64,000 nt of DNA from Pseudomonas sp. RSB 5.4 (GCF_037126175.1 NZ_CP146986.1:558001-622000); one strand, 5' to 3'. Counted from the stretch's first letter, positions 18,003 to 27,757 are shown. Numbers and translations are program-made. The notes: a model not told the origin generated them from the sequence alone.

Positions 18003-20366
18003 GTGGTGGATTTACAGCAGGGCTTCGTCCTGACCCGGCACTGGCGCGATACCCCGGTCGGTACCGAAGTCGAGTTCTGGCTGGCGACCGACGCCGGGCC
18101 GCGCCGTGTGCGCCTGGCGCCGCAGACTTCGGTGGCGTTTATCCCCGCCGTACAACGCGAAGCAGCCGAACGCCTGCTGCACGACGAAAAGAACGTCGAA
18201 CTGCGCCCGCTGGCCCTGCAGGATTTCGAGCATCGCCCGGTGCTGGGCCTGTATTGTCAGCAACACGGCCAGTTGCTGCGCCTGGAAACCGCGCTCAACC
18301 GCGCCGGTGTCGACGTTTATGAAGCCGACGTGCGCCCGCCGGAACGCTACCTGATGGAGCGCTTCATCACCGCGCCGGTGCTGTTCAGCGGCACTGCCGA
18401 TGCCGACGGCGTCTTGCTCAACGCCCAACTGAAGCCCGATCCCAAATACCGGCCCAAACTGCGCCTGGTCTCGCTGGACATCGAAACCACCGAAACCGGC
18501 GAACTGTATTCCATTGCTTTGGAAGGTTGCGGCCAGCGTCAGGTGTACATGCTCGGCGCGCCAAATGGCGATGCCAGCATCGTCGACTTCGATCTCGAAT
18601 ACTGCGACTCGCGCACCGTGATCCTGAAGAAACTCAACGACTGGTTCGCCCGCCACGATCCCGACGCAATCATCGGCTGGAACGTCGTGCAGTTCGACCT
18701 GCGCATCCTCCACGAACATGCGCGGCGCCTCGGCGTGCCGCTGAAAATCGGGCGCGGCGGCGAAGAGATGCAGTGGCGCGAACACGGTAGCCGCACGCAC
18801 TACTTTGCCTCGGCGGCGGGGCGGCTGATCATCGACGGCATTGAATCGCTGCGTTCGGCGACCTGGAGTTTTCCCTCGTTCAGCCTGGAAAACGTCGCGC
18901 AGACCCTGCTCGGCGAGGGCAAGGCGATCGACAACCCGTACCAGCGCATGGACGAGATCAACCGCATGTTCGCCGAGGACAAACCGGCGCTGGCCAAGTA
19001 CAACCTCAAGGACTGTGAGCTGGTCACGCGGATCTTCGCCAAGACCGAGTTGCTGACGTTTCTCCTCGAACGCGCCAGCGTTACCGGGCTGCCGGCGGAT
19101 CGCAGCGGTGGCTCGGTGGCGGCGTTCACTCACCTTTACATGCCGCTGATGCACCGCCAGGGTTTCGTTGCGCCGAACCTGGGTACCAATCCGCCGCAGG
19201 CCAGCCCGGGCGGCTTCGTCATGGATTCGCAACCGGGCCTCTACGAGTCGGTGCTGGTGCTCGATTACAAGAGCCTGTATCCGTCGATCATCCGCACCTT
19301 TCTGATCGACCCGGTGGGCCTGATCGAAGGCCTGCAACACCCGGACGATGCCGATTCAGTGCCGGGGTTTCGGGGCGCCCGATTTTCGCGCACCCGGCAT
19401 TGCCTGCCGTCAATTGTCGCGCGGGTCGCCGAGGGCCGCGAGACCGCCAAGCGCGAGCACAACGCGCCGCTGTCGCAGGCGTTGAAAATCATCATGAACG
19501 CCTTCTACGGCGTGCTCGGTTCCAGCGGTTGCCGGTTTTTCGATACGCGTCTGGCGTCGTCGATCACCCTGCGCGGCCACGAGATCATGCTGCGCACCCG
19601 TCAGCTCATCGAAGCGCAGGGCCACGCAGTGATCTATGGCGACACCGACTCGACCTTCGTCTGGCTGCGCCGTCCGCACGGGCAGGAGGAAGCGGCGCAG
19701 ATCGGTCAGGCGCTGGTCAAGCACGTCAACGACTGGTGGCGCGAGCATGTGCGCGAGGAGTACGGCCTGCAAAGTGCCCTCGAATTGCAGTACGAAACGC
19801 ACTACAAACGTTTTCTGATGCCGACCATTCGCGGCGCCGAGGAGGGCAGCAAAAAGCGCTACGCCGGACTGGTGAGCCGCGCCGACGGCAGTGAAGAAAT
19901 GGTCTACAAGGGCCTGGAAACAGTGCGCACCGACTGGTCGCTGCTGGCCCGACAATTCCAGCAGGAACTGTACGAGCGGATCTTCCAGCGCAAGCCGTAT
20001 CAGGATTATGTGCGCGATTACGTGCGCAAGACCCTGGCCGGCGAATTCGATGAGCGACTGGTCTACCGCAAGCGCCTGCGCCGCACGCTCGATGACTACG
20101 AACGCAACGTACCGCCGCATGTGCGCGCGGCGCGGCTGGCCGACGATTACAACGCACAGCACGGGCGCCCGCGGCAGTATCAGAACGGTGGCTGGATCAG
20201 TTACGTGATCACCCTGGCCGGGCCGGAACCGCTGGAAGTGCGCCGCGCCGCCATTGACTACGACCACTACATCACCCGCCAGCTGCAACCGGTGGCCGAT
20301 GCGATTCTGCCGTTTGTCGACGACGATTTTTCAACCCTGATCGGGGGGCAACTGGGCCTGTTTTGA
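18003..20366 (+). CDS. polB: DNA polymerase II (family B)
   Basis: A protein of 787 residues, close to E. coli Pol II (783). It is a damage-inducible repair and translesion polymerase with proofreading. The exonuclease site starts LDIETTETG (Asp159, Glu161). Polymerase motif A is DYKSLYPS (Asp421), and motif C is YGDTDST (Asp547, Asp549). Motif B lies in [13 protein letters not shown]. The start is one of two adjacent GTG codons (18003 or 18006), both served by GAGG at 17994-17997. Upstream in-frame sequence is REP DNA. No clear LexA box was seen upstream. The 3' end overlaps the convergent DUF1810 gene by 36 bp. Confidence 0.95.
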   Translation: MVDLQQGFVLTRHWRDTPVGTEVEFWLATDAGPRRVRLAPQTSVAFIPAVQREAAERLLHDEKNVELRPLALQDFEHRPVLGLYCQQHGQLLRLETALNRAGVDVYEADVRPPERYLMERFITAPVLFSGTADADGVLLNAQLKPDPKYRPKLRLVSLDIETTETGELYSIALEGCGQRQVYMLGAPNGDASIVDFDLEYCDSRTVILKKLNDWFARHDPDAIIGWNVVQFDLRILHEHARRLGVPLKIGRGGEEMQWREHGSRTHYFASAAGRLIIDGIESLRSATWSFPSFSLENVAQTLLGEGKAIDNPYQRMDEINRMFAEDKPALAKYNLKDCELVTRIFAKTELLTFLLERASVTGLPADRSGGSVAAFTHLYMPLMHRQGFVAPNLGTNPPQASPGGFVMDSQPGLYESVLVLDYKSLYPSIIRTFLIDPVGLIEGLQHPDDADSVPGFRGARFSRTRHCLPSIVARVAEGRETAKREHNAPLSQALKIIMNAFYGVLGSSGCRFFDTRLASSITLRGHEIMLRTRQLIEAQGHAVIYGDTDSTFVWLRRPHGQEEAAQIGQALVKHVNDWWREHVREEYGLQSALELQYETHYKRFLMPTIRGAEEGSKKRYAGLVSRADGSEEMVYKGLETVRTDWSLLARQFQQELYERIFQRKPYQDYVRDYVRKTLAGEFDERLVYRKRLRRTLDDYERNVPPHVRAARLADDYNAQHGRPRQYQNGGWISYVITLAGPEPLEVRRAAIDYDHYITRQLQPVADAILPFVDDDFSTLIGGQLGLF

Positions 20367-20801
20367 GTCCAGCAGTTGCAGGGTCCATTCGTCGAGGATG
20401 CCGTGGAAGTAACGTTCGAGTGCCTGATTGAACAGACTGTCCTCGGCGCCAAACTGGGCAAACAGCGTCATCGAGGAGTGAAACTTCAGGTCATCGGGGT
20501 GGCCGAAAATCTCGGCAATCGAGCGCTGACGGATGTTCAGCACCAGCTGCGTGCAGGTGCGCAGTCGAGCGCCGAGCAGGTCATGGTCCAGGTAAGCCTC
20601 GGCTTCCTCGGCAGACTGAATGGCGAAGCGCCGGGACATTTCGCTGCCGCCCAGCCCGGCAAACTGCGGAAACACAAACCACATCCAGTGGCTGCGCTTG
20701 CGCCCCTCACCGAGTTCACGCTGGATCCGTTCGAATACCGGATCCTGGGCCTGGACGAAACGCTGAAGATTGAACGGGTCGCACTGATCAGTGCTTCTCA
20801 T
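20331..20801 (-). CDS. DUF1810 family protein
   Basis: A soluble protein of 156 residues with the DUF1810 signature: [42 protein letters not shown], then the helical [25 protein letters not shown] and a Phe/His-rich C-terminus. The function of the family is unknown; the HWMWFVFPQ core is nearly invariant. The start at 20801 begins the domain; an open frame continues upstream without family sequence. Its last 12 codons overlap the 3' end of polB on the other strand. It lies 28 bp before the end of the aldo/keto reductase gene's reading direction and could be its distal operon partner. Confidence 0.85.
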   Translation of the reverse strand: MRSTDQCDPFNLQRFVQAQDPVFERIQRELGEGRKRSHWMWFVFPQFAGLGGSEMSRRFAIQSAEEAEAYLDHDLLGARLRTCTQLVLNIRQRSIAEIFGHPDDLKFHSSMTLFAQFGAEDSLFNQALERYFHGILDEWTLQLLDSKQAQLPPDQG

Positions 20802-20829
20802 GACGAAGCCCTCGCCAGCCGGCAGCGAC

Positions 20830-21651
20830 TCAGACCATCGCCAGCCGCTGCTTGCGTTGTGGCGCTTTAAATACCTGGTCCAGCGCCGCCAGATCCCCGG
20901 CATCCAGTTGCAACTGCGCCGCTTGTGCATTGAGTTGCACGTGTTCCGGTCGCACAGCCTTGGGAATCGCAATCACACCATCCTGACGCAGAATCCACGC
21001 CAGTGAAACCTGTGCCGGGGTCACGTTGTGACGAGCGGCAATCTGCTTGAGCACCGGTTCGGCGAGCATCGCGCCGCCCTGACCGATCGGGCAGTACGCC
21101 ATCAACGGCATACGCTGTTGTTGGCACCATGGCAGCAAGTCGAATTCGACGCCGCGCTCTTCCAGGTTGTACAGCACCTGATTGGTGGCGCAGGCAGGAT
21201 TGGCCAGCTCTTCGAGGTCATCGACGTCGAAATTCGACACGCCCCAGCGGCCGATCTTGCCGTCCTCGCGCAGGCGTTCGAACGCTTCGACGGTTTCATC
21301 CAGCGGATACTGGCCGCGCCAATGCAGTAGATAGAGGTCGATGTAATCGGTGTCGAGCCGGCGCAGGCTGCGCTCACAGGCTTGGGGGATGCCTTTGCGG
21401 CTGGCGTTGTGCGGGTAGACCTTGCTCACCAGAAACACCTGATCGCGCAGACCGGCAATCGCTTCGCCGACCACGCTTTCGGCACCGCCCTCGGCGTACA
21501 TTTCCGCCGTGTCGATGAGGGTCATGCCCAGTTCGATGCCTTGGCGCAGCGCGGACACTTCACGCGGGTGCGCCGAGCGATCTTCGCCCATGCGCCAAGT
21601 GCCCTGGCCAATCACTGGAACCTGCACGCCTGCCAGTTCGAGGGTACGCAT
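20830..21651 (-). CDS. Aldo/keto reductase
   Basis: A protein of 273 residues with a TIM-barrel aldo/keto reductase fold. The catalytic tetrad is complete: Asp47 and Tyr52 in IDTAEMYAEGG, Lys77 in LVSKVYPH and His110 in LYLLHWRG. The NADPH-binding end has VIAIPKAVRPEHVQLNAQA. It reduces aldehydes or ketones with NADPH; the substrate cannot be read from sequence. It is the first gene of a possible two-gene unit with the DUF1810 gene (gap 28 bp). Confidence 0.9.
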   Translation of the reverse strand: MRTLELAGVQVPVIGQGTWRMGEDRSAHPREVSALRQGIELGMTLIDTAEMYAEGGAESVVGEAIAGLRDQVFLVSKVYPHNASRKGIPQACERSLRRLDTDYIDLYLLHWRGQYPLDETVEAFERLREDGKIGRWGVSNFDVDDLEELANPACATNQVLYNLEERGVEFDLLPWCQQQRMPLMAYCPIGQGGAMLAEPVLKQIAARHNVTPAQVSLAWILRQDGVIAIPKAVRPEHVQLNAQAAQLQLDAGDLAALDQVFKAPQRKQRLAMV

Positions 21652-21729
21652 TCAAACCTCCTGTGCTGATGGTCGATACCTTAGTGGGCAGCAGGATAGC
21701 GCAGGGGTTCCAATGGAGGGCGATGAACC

Positions 21730-21821
21730 TGTGGCGAGGGGATTTATCCCCGATGGGCGCGCAGCGCCCCCAAGAAGCAGGGTTGCTGCGCAACCCATCG
21801 GGGATAAATCCCCTCACCACA
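21730..21821. repeat. REP-like doublet, family III
   Basis: TGTGGCGAGGGGATTTATCC... and inverted ...GGATAAATCCCCTCACCACA, 10 bp past the stop of galM on the minus strand. Confidence 0.88.
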
Positions 21822-21830
21822 AGGCAAGTG

Positions 21831-22979
21831 TCATTTAGCGGAGAACTTCAACACCACGCTGTGGTTGTAAGTCTGCCCCGGATCGAGACGCGTACTTGGG
21901 AAATCCGGCTGATTCGGCGAGTCCGGATAATGCTGAGTCTCCAAGGTAAACGCGCCCCAGTGCGGATAGACCTTGCCACCCTTGCCCTTGACCGTGCCGT
22001 CGAGGAAGTTGCTGGTGTAAAACTGCACCCCCGGCTCGCTGGTGAACAGCTGCAAATGCCGCCCGGACTGCGGATCGCTGACTTCAGCGGCGACCTTGCT
22101 CACATCGCCTTTGGTATCCAGCACCCAGTTGAAATCGAAGCCGCCCTGTTTCGGTTCGGCGAATTTCAACTGCGGGTGATCGGCCTTGATGTGCGTGCCG
22201 ATCGCGGTGGGCTTGGTGAAGTCCATCGGCGTACCGGCCACGGGTGCCAGTTCGCCGGTCGGGATCAGCTTGGCCGTGACCGGGGTATAGCGGCTGGCGT
22301 GCAGGGTCGCGACTTGTTTCAACACGTCGCCATTGCCGGCGCCGACGAGGTTGAAGTAGCTGTGGTTGGTCAGGTTGAGCACTGTCGGTTTATCGGTGCT
22401 GGCCTTGTACTCGATGCGCAGTTCGTTGCTGTCGGTCAGGCGATAGGTCACTTGCGTGGTGAGGTTGCCGGGGAAGCCCATTTCGCCGTCCGCCGACAGG
22501 TAGGTCAGGGTCACGCCGACCGAATCCTTGTCTGTGACGGGCTCGGCTTTCCAGACCCTTTTGTCAAAGCCCACAGTGCCGCCATGCAAGGCGTTGGACT
22601 TGTCGTTCTGCGGCACCTGATAGCGCTTGCCGTCGAGTTCGAATGCACCGTCGGCCAGGCGATTGCCGAAACGGCCGATAGTCGCGCCGAAATACGCCGT
22701 GCCTTTCTGGTAACCCTGGACATCGTCGAAACCGAGCACCACGTCAGCGGCTTTGCCGTGTTTGTCCGGTACCAGCAGCGATTGCAGGGTGGCGCCGTAG
22801 GTGATGACGGTCGCCTGCATGCCGTGGCTGTTGCGCAGAATGTATTGCTCGACGGGCGTGCCGTCATTGGTTTTGCCGAAGGCTTTGTGTTCGGCGCTGA
22901 GGCCGGCCGCGTTGGCGGAGAGGGTGGCGATCATCAGGGACAGTCCGAGGCCGGAGAGCAGGTGACGTGATTGAAGCAT
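21831..22979 (-). CDS. galM: Aldose 1-epimerase (mutarotase), exported
   Basis: A protein of 382 residues that interconverts the alpha and beta anomers of sugars. A clear signal peptide (residues 1-24, ending SANA) places it in the periplasm, unlike cytoplasmic E. coli GalM; periplasmic mutarotases are known in Pseudomonas and Acinetobacter. The catalytic residues are visible: His132 (NALHGG), His206 (TNHSYFNL) and the base Glu347 (LETQHYPDSPNQP). An A+T-rich region upstream contains two similar 13-bp boxes (see the regulatory entry at 23022). No sugar transport or catabolic genes are adjacent. Confidence 0.92.
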   Translation of the reverse strand: MLQSRHLLSGLGLSLMIATLSANAAGLSAEHKAFGKTNDGTPVEQYILRNSHGMQATVITYGATLQSLLVPDKHGKAADVVLGFDDVQGYQKGTAYFGATIGRFGNRLADGAFELDGKRYQVPQNDKSNALHGGTVGFDKRVWKAEPVTDKDSVGVTLTYLSADGEMGFPGNLTTQVTYRLTDSNELRIEYKASTDKPTVLNLTNHSYFNLVGAGNGDVLKQVATLHASRYTPVTAKLIPTGELAPVAGTPMDFTKPTAIGTHIKADHPQLKFAEPKQGGFDFNWVLDTKGDVSKVAAEVSDPQSGRHLQLFTSEPGVQFYTSNFLDGTVKGKGGKVYPHWGAFTLETQHYPDSPNQPDFPSTRLDPGQTYNHSVVLKFSAK

Positions 22980-23021
22980 GGTTGACCTTCCTTTTTGTTG
23001 TTGTTTTCAAAACAGGGTAAT

Positions 23022-23098
23022 AGTCATGCTAATTGTGGGTTGAGTCAGAATTTATAGCCGGTTAAAGGTTTAGTTCAAATATAAAGTCATACTAAATA
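23022..23098. promoter_or_regulatory. A+T-rich region with a direct repeat upstream of galM
   Basis: AGTCATGCTAATT at 23022-23034 and AGTCATACTAAAT at 23085-23097 are spaced 63 bp apart, about six helical turns. The second has the AGT-N3-ACT dyad used by GntR/FadR-type regulators. The sequence is much richer in A+T than its surroundings. Confidence 0.35.
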
Positions 23099-23213
23099 GT
23101 TGCCGAAGGTCGGGAAATCGTGCCAGCGCTGCACTTTTCCGGATTCGACGGCTCTATCCATGGCCAGGATGCGGCGACGCCCGCCGCGCAGGAATGTGCC
23201 TGTTCGAGAATTC

Positions 23214-23963
23214 ATGCCGAGAGTTTTTCCCCCGATCGCCCGATTCGTTCGCCGCCCGTGCCTGTTGCTGGCCTGTCTGTCGTCGCTGTTTGTCAGCGGT
23301 TGCACGCACCAGACCGGCAACGGTTTCATCGCTCAGATGCGTGACGGTCAACCGCAGGAATTCCTGCAGACCAGCGTCGATCGCATGGCCACGTTGGCGA
23401 TGCGCGACAACCTCAACAGCCTTTATCGCCTGATGGGCAAGCTGTATTTGCGTAACCCGGAAGAACTGCGCAAGTCGGGCTTCCTCGACATCAACACGGC
23501 GGTGAAACAGGTGCGCTTGGCCGTCGAGCAGCAGCAACCGTTACCGGTGTTGGGCGGGCGCAAAGATCTGGCGGCGCTCAGCTATGCGATGAGTCCGGAG
23601 TTTCTCGGGGATCGGGTCGGCGCCTTCATCTATGCCATCGGCAGCATGCTGGTCACCGCCCATGGCAATCGCGTCGAGTTCTACATGACCGATGCGATCA
23701 ACCCGACCTTCGTCCACAACGCCGCGCGCAACATCGAGAAAGCCACGTGGATTCTGTCCCAGCGCCAGAACAAGGAAGGCCAGCCCTTGCTGTTCTCCAA
23801 CGAAATCTCGGAGGAGGGTAGCAACCTCAGTTTCGCCACCGAATTCGGCAAGATCGTCGCGCGCCTCGACTTGCTGACGCAGATGCTCGACGAGCGCTAC
23901 CGGCGCATCGGCCTGAATTACGCGCAGAGCCTGCTGTTCCTGAATTTCCTGCCGGTGCAGTAA
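23214..23963 (+). CDS. Conserved-looking lipoprotein of unknown function
   Basis: A protein of 249 residues. A signal peptide with a lipobox (LACLSSLFVSGC, Cys30) indicates a lipoprotein. The mature part is mainly helical, with RMATLAMRDNLNSLYRLMGKLYLRNPEELRKSG near the start and a C-terminal KIVARLDLLTQMLDERYRRIGLNYAQSLLFLNFLPVQ. I do not recognise a named domain. The start at 23214 was chosen to give a normal signal peptide; in-frame ATGs at 23160 and 23169 would add a basic extension. It is a single gene ending before a REP doublet. Confidence 0.75.
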   Translation: MPRVFPPIARFVRRPCLLLACLSSLFVSGCTHQTGNGFIAQMRDGQPQEFLQTSVDRMATLAMRDNLNSLYRLMGKLYLRNPEELRKSGFLDINTAVKQVRLAVEQQQPLPVLGGRKDLAALSYAMSPEFLGDRVGAFIYAIGSMLVTAHGNRVEFYMTDAINPTFVHNAARNIEKATWILSQRQNKEGQPLLFSNEISEEGSNLSFATEFGKIVARLDLLTQMLDERYRRIGLNYAQSLLFLNFLPVQ

Positions 23964-23977
23964 GTGCGGAGATCCAA

Positions 23978-24066
23978 TGTGGGAGCGAGCCTGCTCGCGA
24001 AAGCGATCTGCCAGGCGCTGAATCTCTGATAGATCCAGCGCATTCGCGAGCAGGCTCACTCCCACA
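23978..24066. repeat. REP doublet, family I variant, arms inward
   Basis: TGTGGGAGCGAGCCTGCTCG... with the inverted copy ending CACTCCCACATT. The substitutions in the two arms mostly compensate each other. Confidence 0.88.
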
Positions 24067-24139
24067 TTGATCAAATTGTGAGTGGGGTTTTTGTATACAA
24101 TCCATCGCTACTATTGATCCAAAGGGAGCTGCACCTGTC

Positions 24140-25354
24140 ATGACCGACTCCGCAAGCACCGAATTCACCCGCCTCGACCACGCCACCCGTGCAGAAAAAC
24201 TGCCCTATGCCGCGTTGCTGGCGTTCGCCATGACCGGCTTTATCGCCATCCTCACCGAAACCCTGCCCGCCGGGCTGCTGCCGCAAATCGGCGCCGGGCT
24301 TGGGGTCAGCGAAGTGCTCGCCGGGCAACTGGTGACGCTGTATGCGCTGGGCTCGATCGTCGCGGCGATTCCGCTGACCGTCGCCACCCGGGGCTGGCCA
24401 CGGCGGCGGGTGCTGCTGATGACGGTCGGCGGTTTCCTGGTGTTCAACACCATCACCACGTTCTCCAGCCATTACGGTCTGACCCTCGCTTCGCGGTTTC
24501 TAGCCGGGATGGCAGCTGGCCTGTCATGGGGGATCATGGCCGGTTACGCCCGCGGGATCGTGCCGGCGCATCAACAGGGGCGGGCGTTGGCGATCGCCAT
24601 GCTCGGCACCCCAGTGGCACTGTCGCTGGGCACACCGGCGGGGACTTGGCTGGGCAACCTGATCGGTTGGCGCGCTTCGTTCGGGATCATGTCGGCGCTG
24701 GCATTGGTGTTGGCGGCGTGGATCGTGCTGGCGGTGCCCGATCGTCCGGGCCAGACCAGCGCCGAACGCCTGCCGCTGCTGCAATCGCTGCGTCTGCCGG
24801 GCGTACGGCCGGTGCTGTTCGTGGTGCTGACCTGGATGCTCGGGCACAACATTCTCTACACCTACATTGCGCCGTTCCTGATGCAGGCCGGGCTGGCCGA
24901 GCGGGTCGATCTGGTGCTGCTGGTGTTTGGTCTGTGTTCGCTGGTCGGGATCTGGATCATCGGCCTGCTGGTGGATCGCTGGTTGCGCTGGCTGACCCTG
25001 ATCAGCCTCGCGGTGTTTGCCGTGACCGCCCTGGTGCTGGCGCTGATGTCACCGTCGCCGTGGCTGATCTACACCTGCATGGCCGTGTGGGGCTTGTCGT
25101 TTGGTGGCTCGGCGACGTTGCTGCTGACGGCAGCAGCGGATTCGGCTGGCGAGCATGTGGACGTGGTGCAGGCGATGCTCACCACCTCCTGGAACGTGGC
25201 GATTGCCGGCGGCGGTCTGTTTGGCGGGCTGCTGCTGGATCGGGCGGGGGCGATGTCGTTCCCGTGGGCGCTGTTGATCCTGTCGCTGATTGCGCTGGCG
25301 ACGGTGTGGATCAACCGTCATCACAGTTTCAAACCGGGCCGGCGCGTGCATTGA
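24140..25354 (+). CDS. MFS transporter (sugar / drug efflux type)
   Basis: A protein of 404 residues with 12 predicted membrane segments and the layout of the DHA1/AraJ-SotB exporters. The start is LLAFAMTGFIAILTETLPAGLLPQI, and the A-like loop motif between TM2 and TM3 is RGWPRRRVLLM. The TM5 antiporter motif region reads AIAMLGTPVALSLGTPAGTWLG, marking it as an exporter driven by the proton gradient. Substrate unknown. It is strikingly similar over its whole length to the MFS protein at 59349-60545. GGGAG lies upstream of the ATG. Monocistronic between two REP doublets. Confidence 0.88.
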   Translation: MTDSASTEFTRLDHATRAEKLPYAALLAFAMTGFIAILTETLPAGLLPQIGAGLGVSEVLAGQLVTLYALGSIVAAIPLTVATRGWPRRRVLLMTVGGFLVFNTITTFSSHYGLTLASRFLAGMAAGLSWGIMAGYARGIVPAHQQGRALAIAMLGTPVALSLGTPAGTWLGNLIGWRASFGIMSALALVLAAWIVLAVPDRPGQTSAERLPLLQSLRLPGVRPVLFVVLTWMLGHNILYTYIAPFLMQAGLAERVDLVLLVFGLCSLVGIWIIGLLVDRWLRWLTLISLAVFAVTALVLALMSPSPWLIYTCMAVWGLSFGGSATLLLTAAADSAGEHVDVVQAMLTTSWNVAIAGGGLFGGLLLDRAGAMSFPWALLILSLIALATVWINRHHSFKPGRRVH

Positions 25355-25377
25355 TCTACCTGGCACCCTATAACCCC

Positions 25378-25465
25378 TGTGGGAGCGGGCTTGCTCGCGA
25401 AAAGGGCGTGTCAGTCGACATCTACGTGAATGACTCACCGTCTTCGCGAGCAAGCCCGCTCCCAC
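25378..25465. repeat. REP doublet, family I, arms inward
   Basis: TGTGGGAGCGGGCTTGCTCG... and the inverted copy at 25442-25465. Confidence 0.9.
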
Positions 25466-25584
25466 TCAGATAAAGGCGGTGTGGCTGGAAGGCATAACGA
25501 TAGACCGCATTGATATATGTGGTTATATGAAAAATCGCTATGCTGCGGGCCAGATTTTTCCTGTCGTTTTTTCTGGACGTCTTA

Positions 25585-26370
25585 ATGGAATTGGCAAATT
25601 TCGGCCTGGTGATTGCCGGGCTGGTGGTAGGTTTTATTGTCGGCATGACCGGTGTCGGCGGTGGTTCCTTGATGACGCCGATCCTGCTGTGGTTCGGCAT
25701 CAACCCGGCAACAGCGGTGGGCACTGACCTGCTGTATGCAGCCATTACCAAATCCAGTGGCGTGCTGGTGCACAAGAAAAACGACAACATCGACTGGGCC
25801 ATCACCGGTTGGCTGACCCTCGGCAGCGTGCCAGCGGTGGCAATGACCTTGTGGTTTCTCAGCAGTCTGCACACCGCGCCCGACGCAATGAACGCAATCA
25901 TCAAACAAGCCTTGGGTTGGGTGCTTTTCGCCACCGCGCTGGCGATTCTGTTCAAGAAGCGCCTCCTCGAATTCGCCCACAAACGCGCTGGCGGCAACTA
26001 CAACCCGAGCGGCGCGCGCCTGAATGTGATGACGGTGATCACCGGCCTGATCCTCGGCACCATGGTCGCCCTGACTTCAATCGGCGCCGGCGCCTTGGGC
26101 ACGGTCGCGCTGTTCATCCTCTACCCGCTGTTGCCGACCCGGCGTCTGGTCGGCACCGAAATCGCCCACGCCGTACCGCTGACCCTCGTTGCGGGGCTGG
26201 GGCATGCGAGCATGGGCAACATGGATTGGGGCGTGCTGGGCTTCCTGCTGATGGGTTCGCTGCCGGGCATCTGGCTCGGCAGCCACCTGACCGGGCGCAT
26301 TTCCGATGAATTGCTGCGCCCGTGCCTGGCGACCATGCTGCTGTTGATCGGTTACAAACTGGCGTTCTGA
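25585..26370 (+). CDS. TauE/SafE family sulfite-type exporter
   Basis: A protein of 261 residues with about eight membrane segments in two repeats, each with the family's glycine motif: GMTGVGGGSLMTP near residue 20 and ALTSIGAGALGTVAL in the second half. The family (DUF81) moves sulfite, sulfoacetate and related small organosulfur anions outward, and the substrate of this member is unknown. The ATG at 25585 starts the first transmembrane segment (LVIAGLVVGFIVG). An upstream in-frame ATG at 25540 would add 15 hydrophobic residues. The gene ends exactly at a REP palindrome. Confidence 0.88.
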   Translation: MELANFGLVIAGLVVGFIVGMTGVGGGSLMTPILLWFGINPATAVGTDLLYAAITKSSGVLVHKKNDNIDWAITGWLTLGSVPAVAMTLWFLSSLHTAPDAMNAIIKQALGWVLFATALAILFKKRLLEFAHKRAGGNYNPSGARLNVMTVITGLILGTMVALTSIGAGALGTVALFILYPLLPTRRLVGTEIAHAVPLTLVAGLGHASMGNMDWGVLGFLLMGSLPGIWLGSHLTGRISDELLRPCLATMLLLIGYKLAF

Positions 26371-26444
26371 TGTAGGAGCTGCCGCAGGCTGCGATCTTTT
26401 GACCTTCAAAATCAAAAGATCGCAGCCTGCGGCAGCTCCTACAC
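26371..26444. repeat. REP palindrome, family II
   Basis: GTAGGAGCTGCCGCAGGCTG... and an almost perfect inverted copy. It starts on the base after the TauE/SafE stop codon, and its other end supplies the stop codon of the convergent GNAT gene. Confidence 0.9.
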
Positions 26445-26912
26445 TGGGGTATGAATGATGTTGAATTTCATGACGGTCACCGGCAGTTCTTCGTAAACCA
26501 GATCCTCGACCACCTCCCATCCCAGCCGCGCATACAGCGACTGCGCCGCGTCGGTGTACAGATACAACTCGGCCACCCCCAACGCCGCCGCTTCATCGAC
26601 GATCCTGTTGACCAGCTGCGAAGCAATCCCGCGCCCGCGTTCTTCCGATTTTACGTAGACGCCCGCCAGCCATGGCGTCAGTTGGGGACGGATCTTCATG
26701 TCGCTGTCGATCAACAGCGCGCCACCGAGCAATCTGCCGTCTTCAATGGCCACCACCACGCTGGGAATTGCACCTTTGCCGCAGGCGGCGCGCATCCGTT
26801 CGGTGCGGGCTGCAAGGGTGTCGCCGGGACGGAACTCGCCCCATTCCTTGAAATTGAGTTCGGCCAGTTCCTCAATCAAATGCGGGTGATCGCACAGGTA
26901 GTCGATGTGCAT
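26439..26912 (-). CDS. GNAT family N-acetyltransferase
   Basis: A protein of 157 residues. The acetyl-CoA pyrophosphate loop is ERGRGIASQLVNRIVDEA (motif RGRGIA at 92-97), preceded by the strand WLAGVYVKSEE and followed by LYLYTDAAQSLYARLGWEVVED, the classic GNAT motifs A and B. Substrate unknown. The start at 26912 gives the family N-terminus MHIDYLCDHP. The C-terminus is odd: the last codons, ending ...HTPV, run into the REP palindrome, whose sequence provides the TAG. Confidence 0.88.
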   Translation of the reverse strand: MHIDYLCDHPHLIEELAELNFKEWGEFRPGDTLAARTERMRAACGKGAIPSVVVAIEDGRLLGGALLIDSDMKIRPQLTPWLAGVYVKSEERGRGIASQLVNRIVDEAAALGVAELYLYTDAAQSLYARLGWEVVEDLVYEELPVTVMKFNIIHTPV

Positions 26913-27121
26913 GGGGTGAACTCCATTTCGTGAGCAGAACGGCCACCCTAATGCGCTCATAAAAGGTAATCAAATCCGCGTCACGATTACGCCGATGCGG
27001 TTGCGCAATGACGGGGCTGACCTAAGCTTCTGACAAGGCGAAACATATTTGCCGGGCACGACCCCGGAACAATCGCCACGATGCGCAATCATTAGAGCGT
27101 GGATATCAAAAGGAGATGCGC

Positions 27122-27694
27122 ATGCTCATCAGGTCACTGACCCTGACACTCTTGCTGGCGATTGCCGGCCCCTTGTTCGCCGCTGACAACGACTCGCCCA
27201 TAGCCGGGGATATGGGACGGGCCCGACCGCTGATCGTAATCGCACAAAGCACCGTCGACCCGGTGTGGGTGGGGCTGAAAAAATCGCTGGACGATCCGGC
27301 GAGCAAGAAAGGTGTGACTGATCGCAACATCAAGGTCTACACCATCCTCAATATGGCCGGTCAGCTCGATGGCAAAGACCTCGGCCAGCAAGACACCATG
27401 GCTTTGCTGCGTTCGCTGAAACTCGGTGCCGGCGCGTACCCGAAAGTGTTCCTGATCGGCAAGGACGGCGAAATCAAACTTTCGGCCTCGGGCGATGAAG
27501 CGAAGTCGGTAGACCTGAAGAAAATCTTCGACACGGTTGATGCGCTGCCGGCCAGCGAGAAAGACATCACCGTACCAACGGTCGCCGATACCAAGGCCAC
27601 TGCCGCCGAACCGGCAGCCAAGAAAGGCGAGAAGGGCGCCAAGCCAACCAAACCCGCGAAACCGAGCAAGCCGCCGGAAATGCCGGATGATTGA
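27122..27694 (+). CDS. DUF4174 exported protein with a Lys/Pro-rich tail
   Basis: A protein of 190 residues. A signal peptide (residues ~1-20, LLLAIAGPLFA) sends it to the periplasm. The body (residues ~35-140) matches DUF4174: RARPLIVIAQSTVDPVWVGLKKSL and GAYPKVFLIGKDGEIKLSASG, a thioredoxin-like fold without active cysteines. The last ~45 residues are a low-complexity tail rich in Lys, Pro and Ala (AKPTKPAKPSKPPEMPDD). AGGAG ends one base before an ATG at 27116, too close to use, so the ATG at 27122 was chosen. A terminator follows. Confidence 0.85.
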   Translation: MLIRSLTLTLLLAIAGPLFAADNDSPIAGDMGRARPLIVIAQSTVDPVWVGLKKSLDDPASKKGVTDRNIKVYTILNMAGQLDGKDLGQQDTMALLRSLKLGAGAYPKVFLIGKDGEIKLSASGDEAKSVDLKKIFDTVDALPASEKDITVPTVADTKATAAEPAAKKGEKGAKPTKPAKPSKPPEMPDD

Positions 27695-27710
27695 CGGCAT
27701 GGCCTGAATC

Positions 27711-27750
27711 AAAAAAATGGGCGACCTCTGCAGGGTTGCCCATTTTTATT
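27711..27750 (+). terminator. Rho-independent terminator of the DUF4174 gene
   Basis: AAAATGGGCGACC - TCTGCAG - GGTTGCCCATTTTT. The stem is flanked by A- and T-runs, so it can work for both converging genes. Confidence 0.85.
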
Positions 27751-27757
27751 GCCCGTT

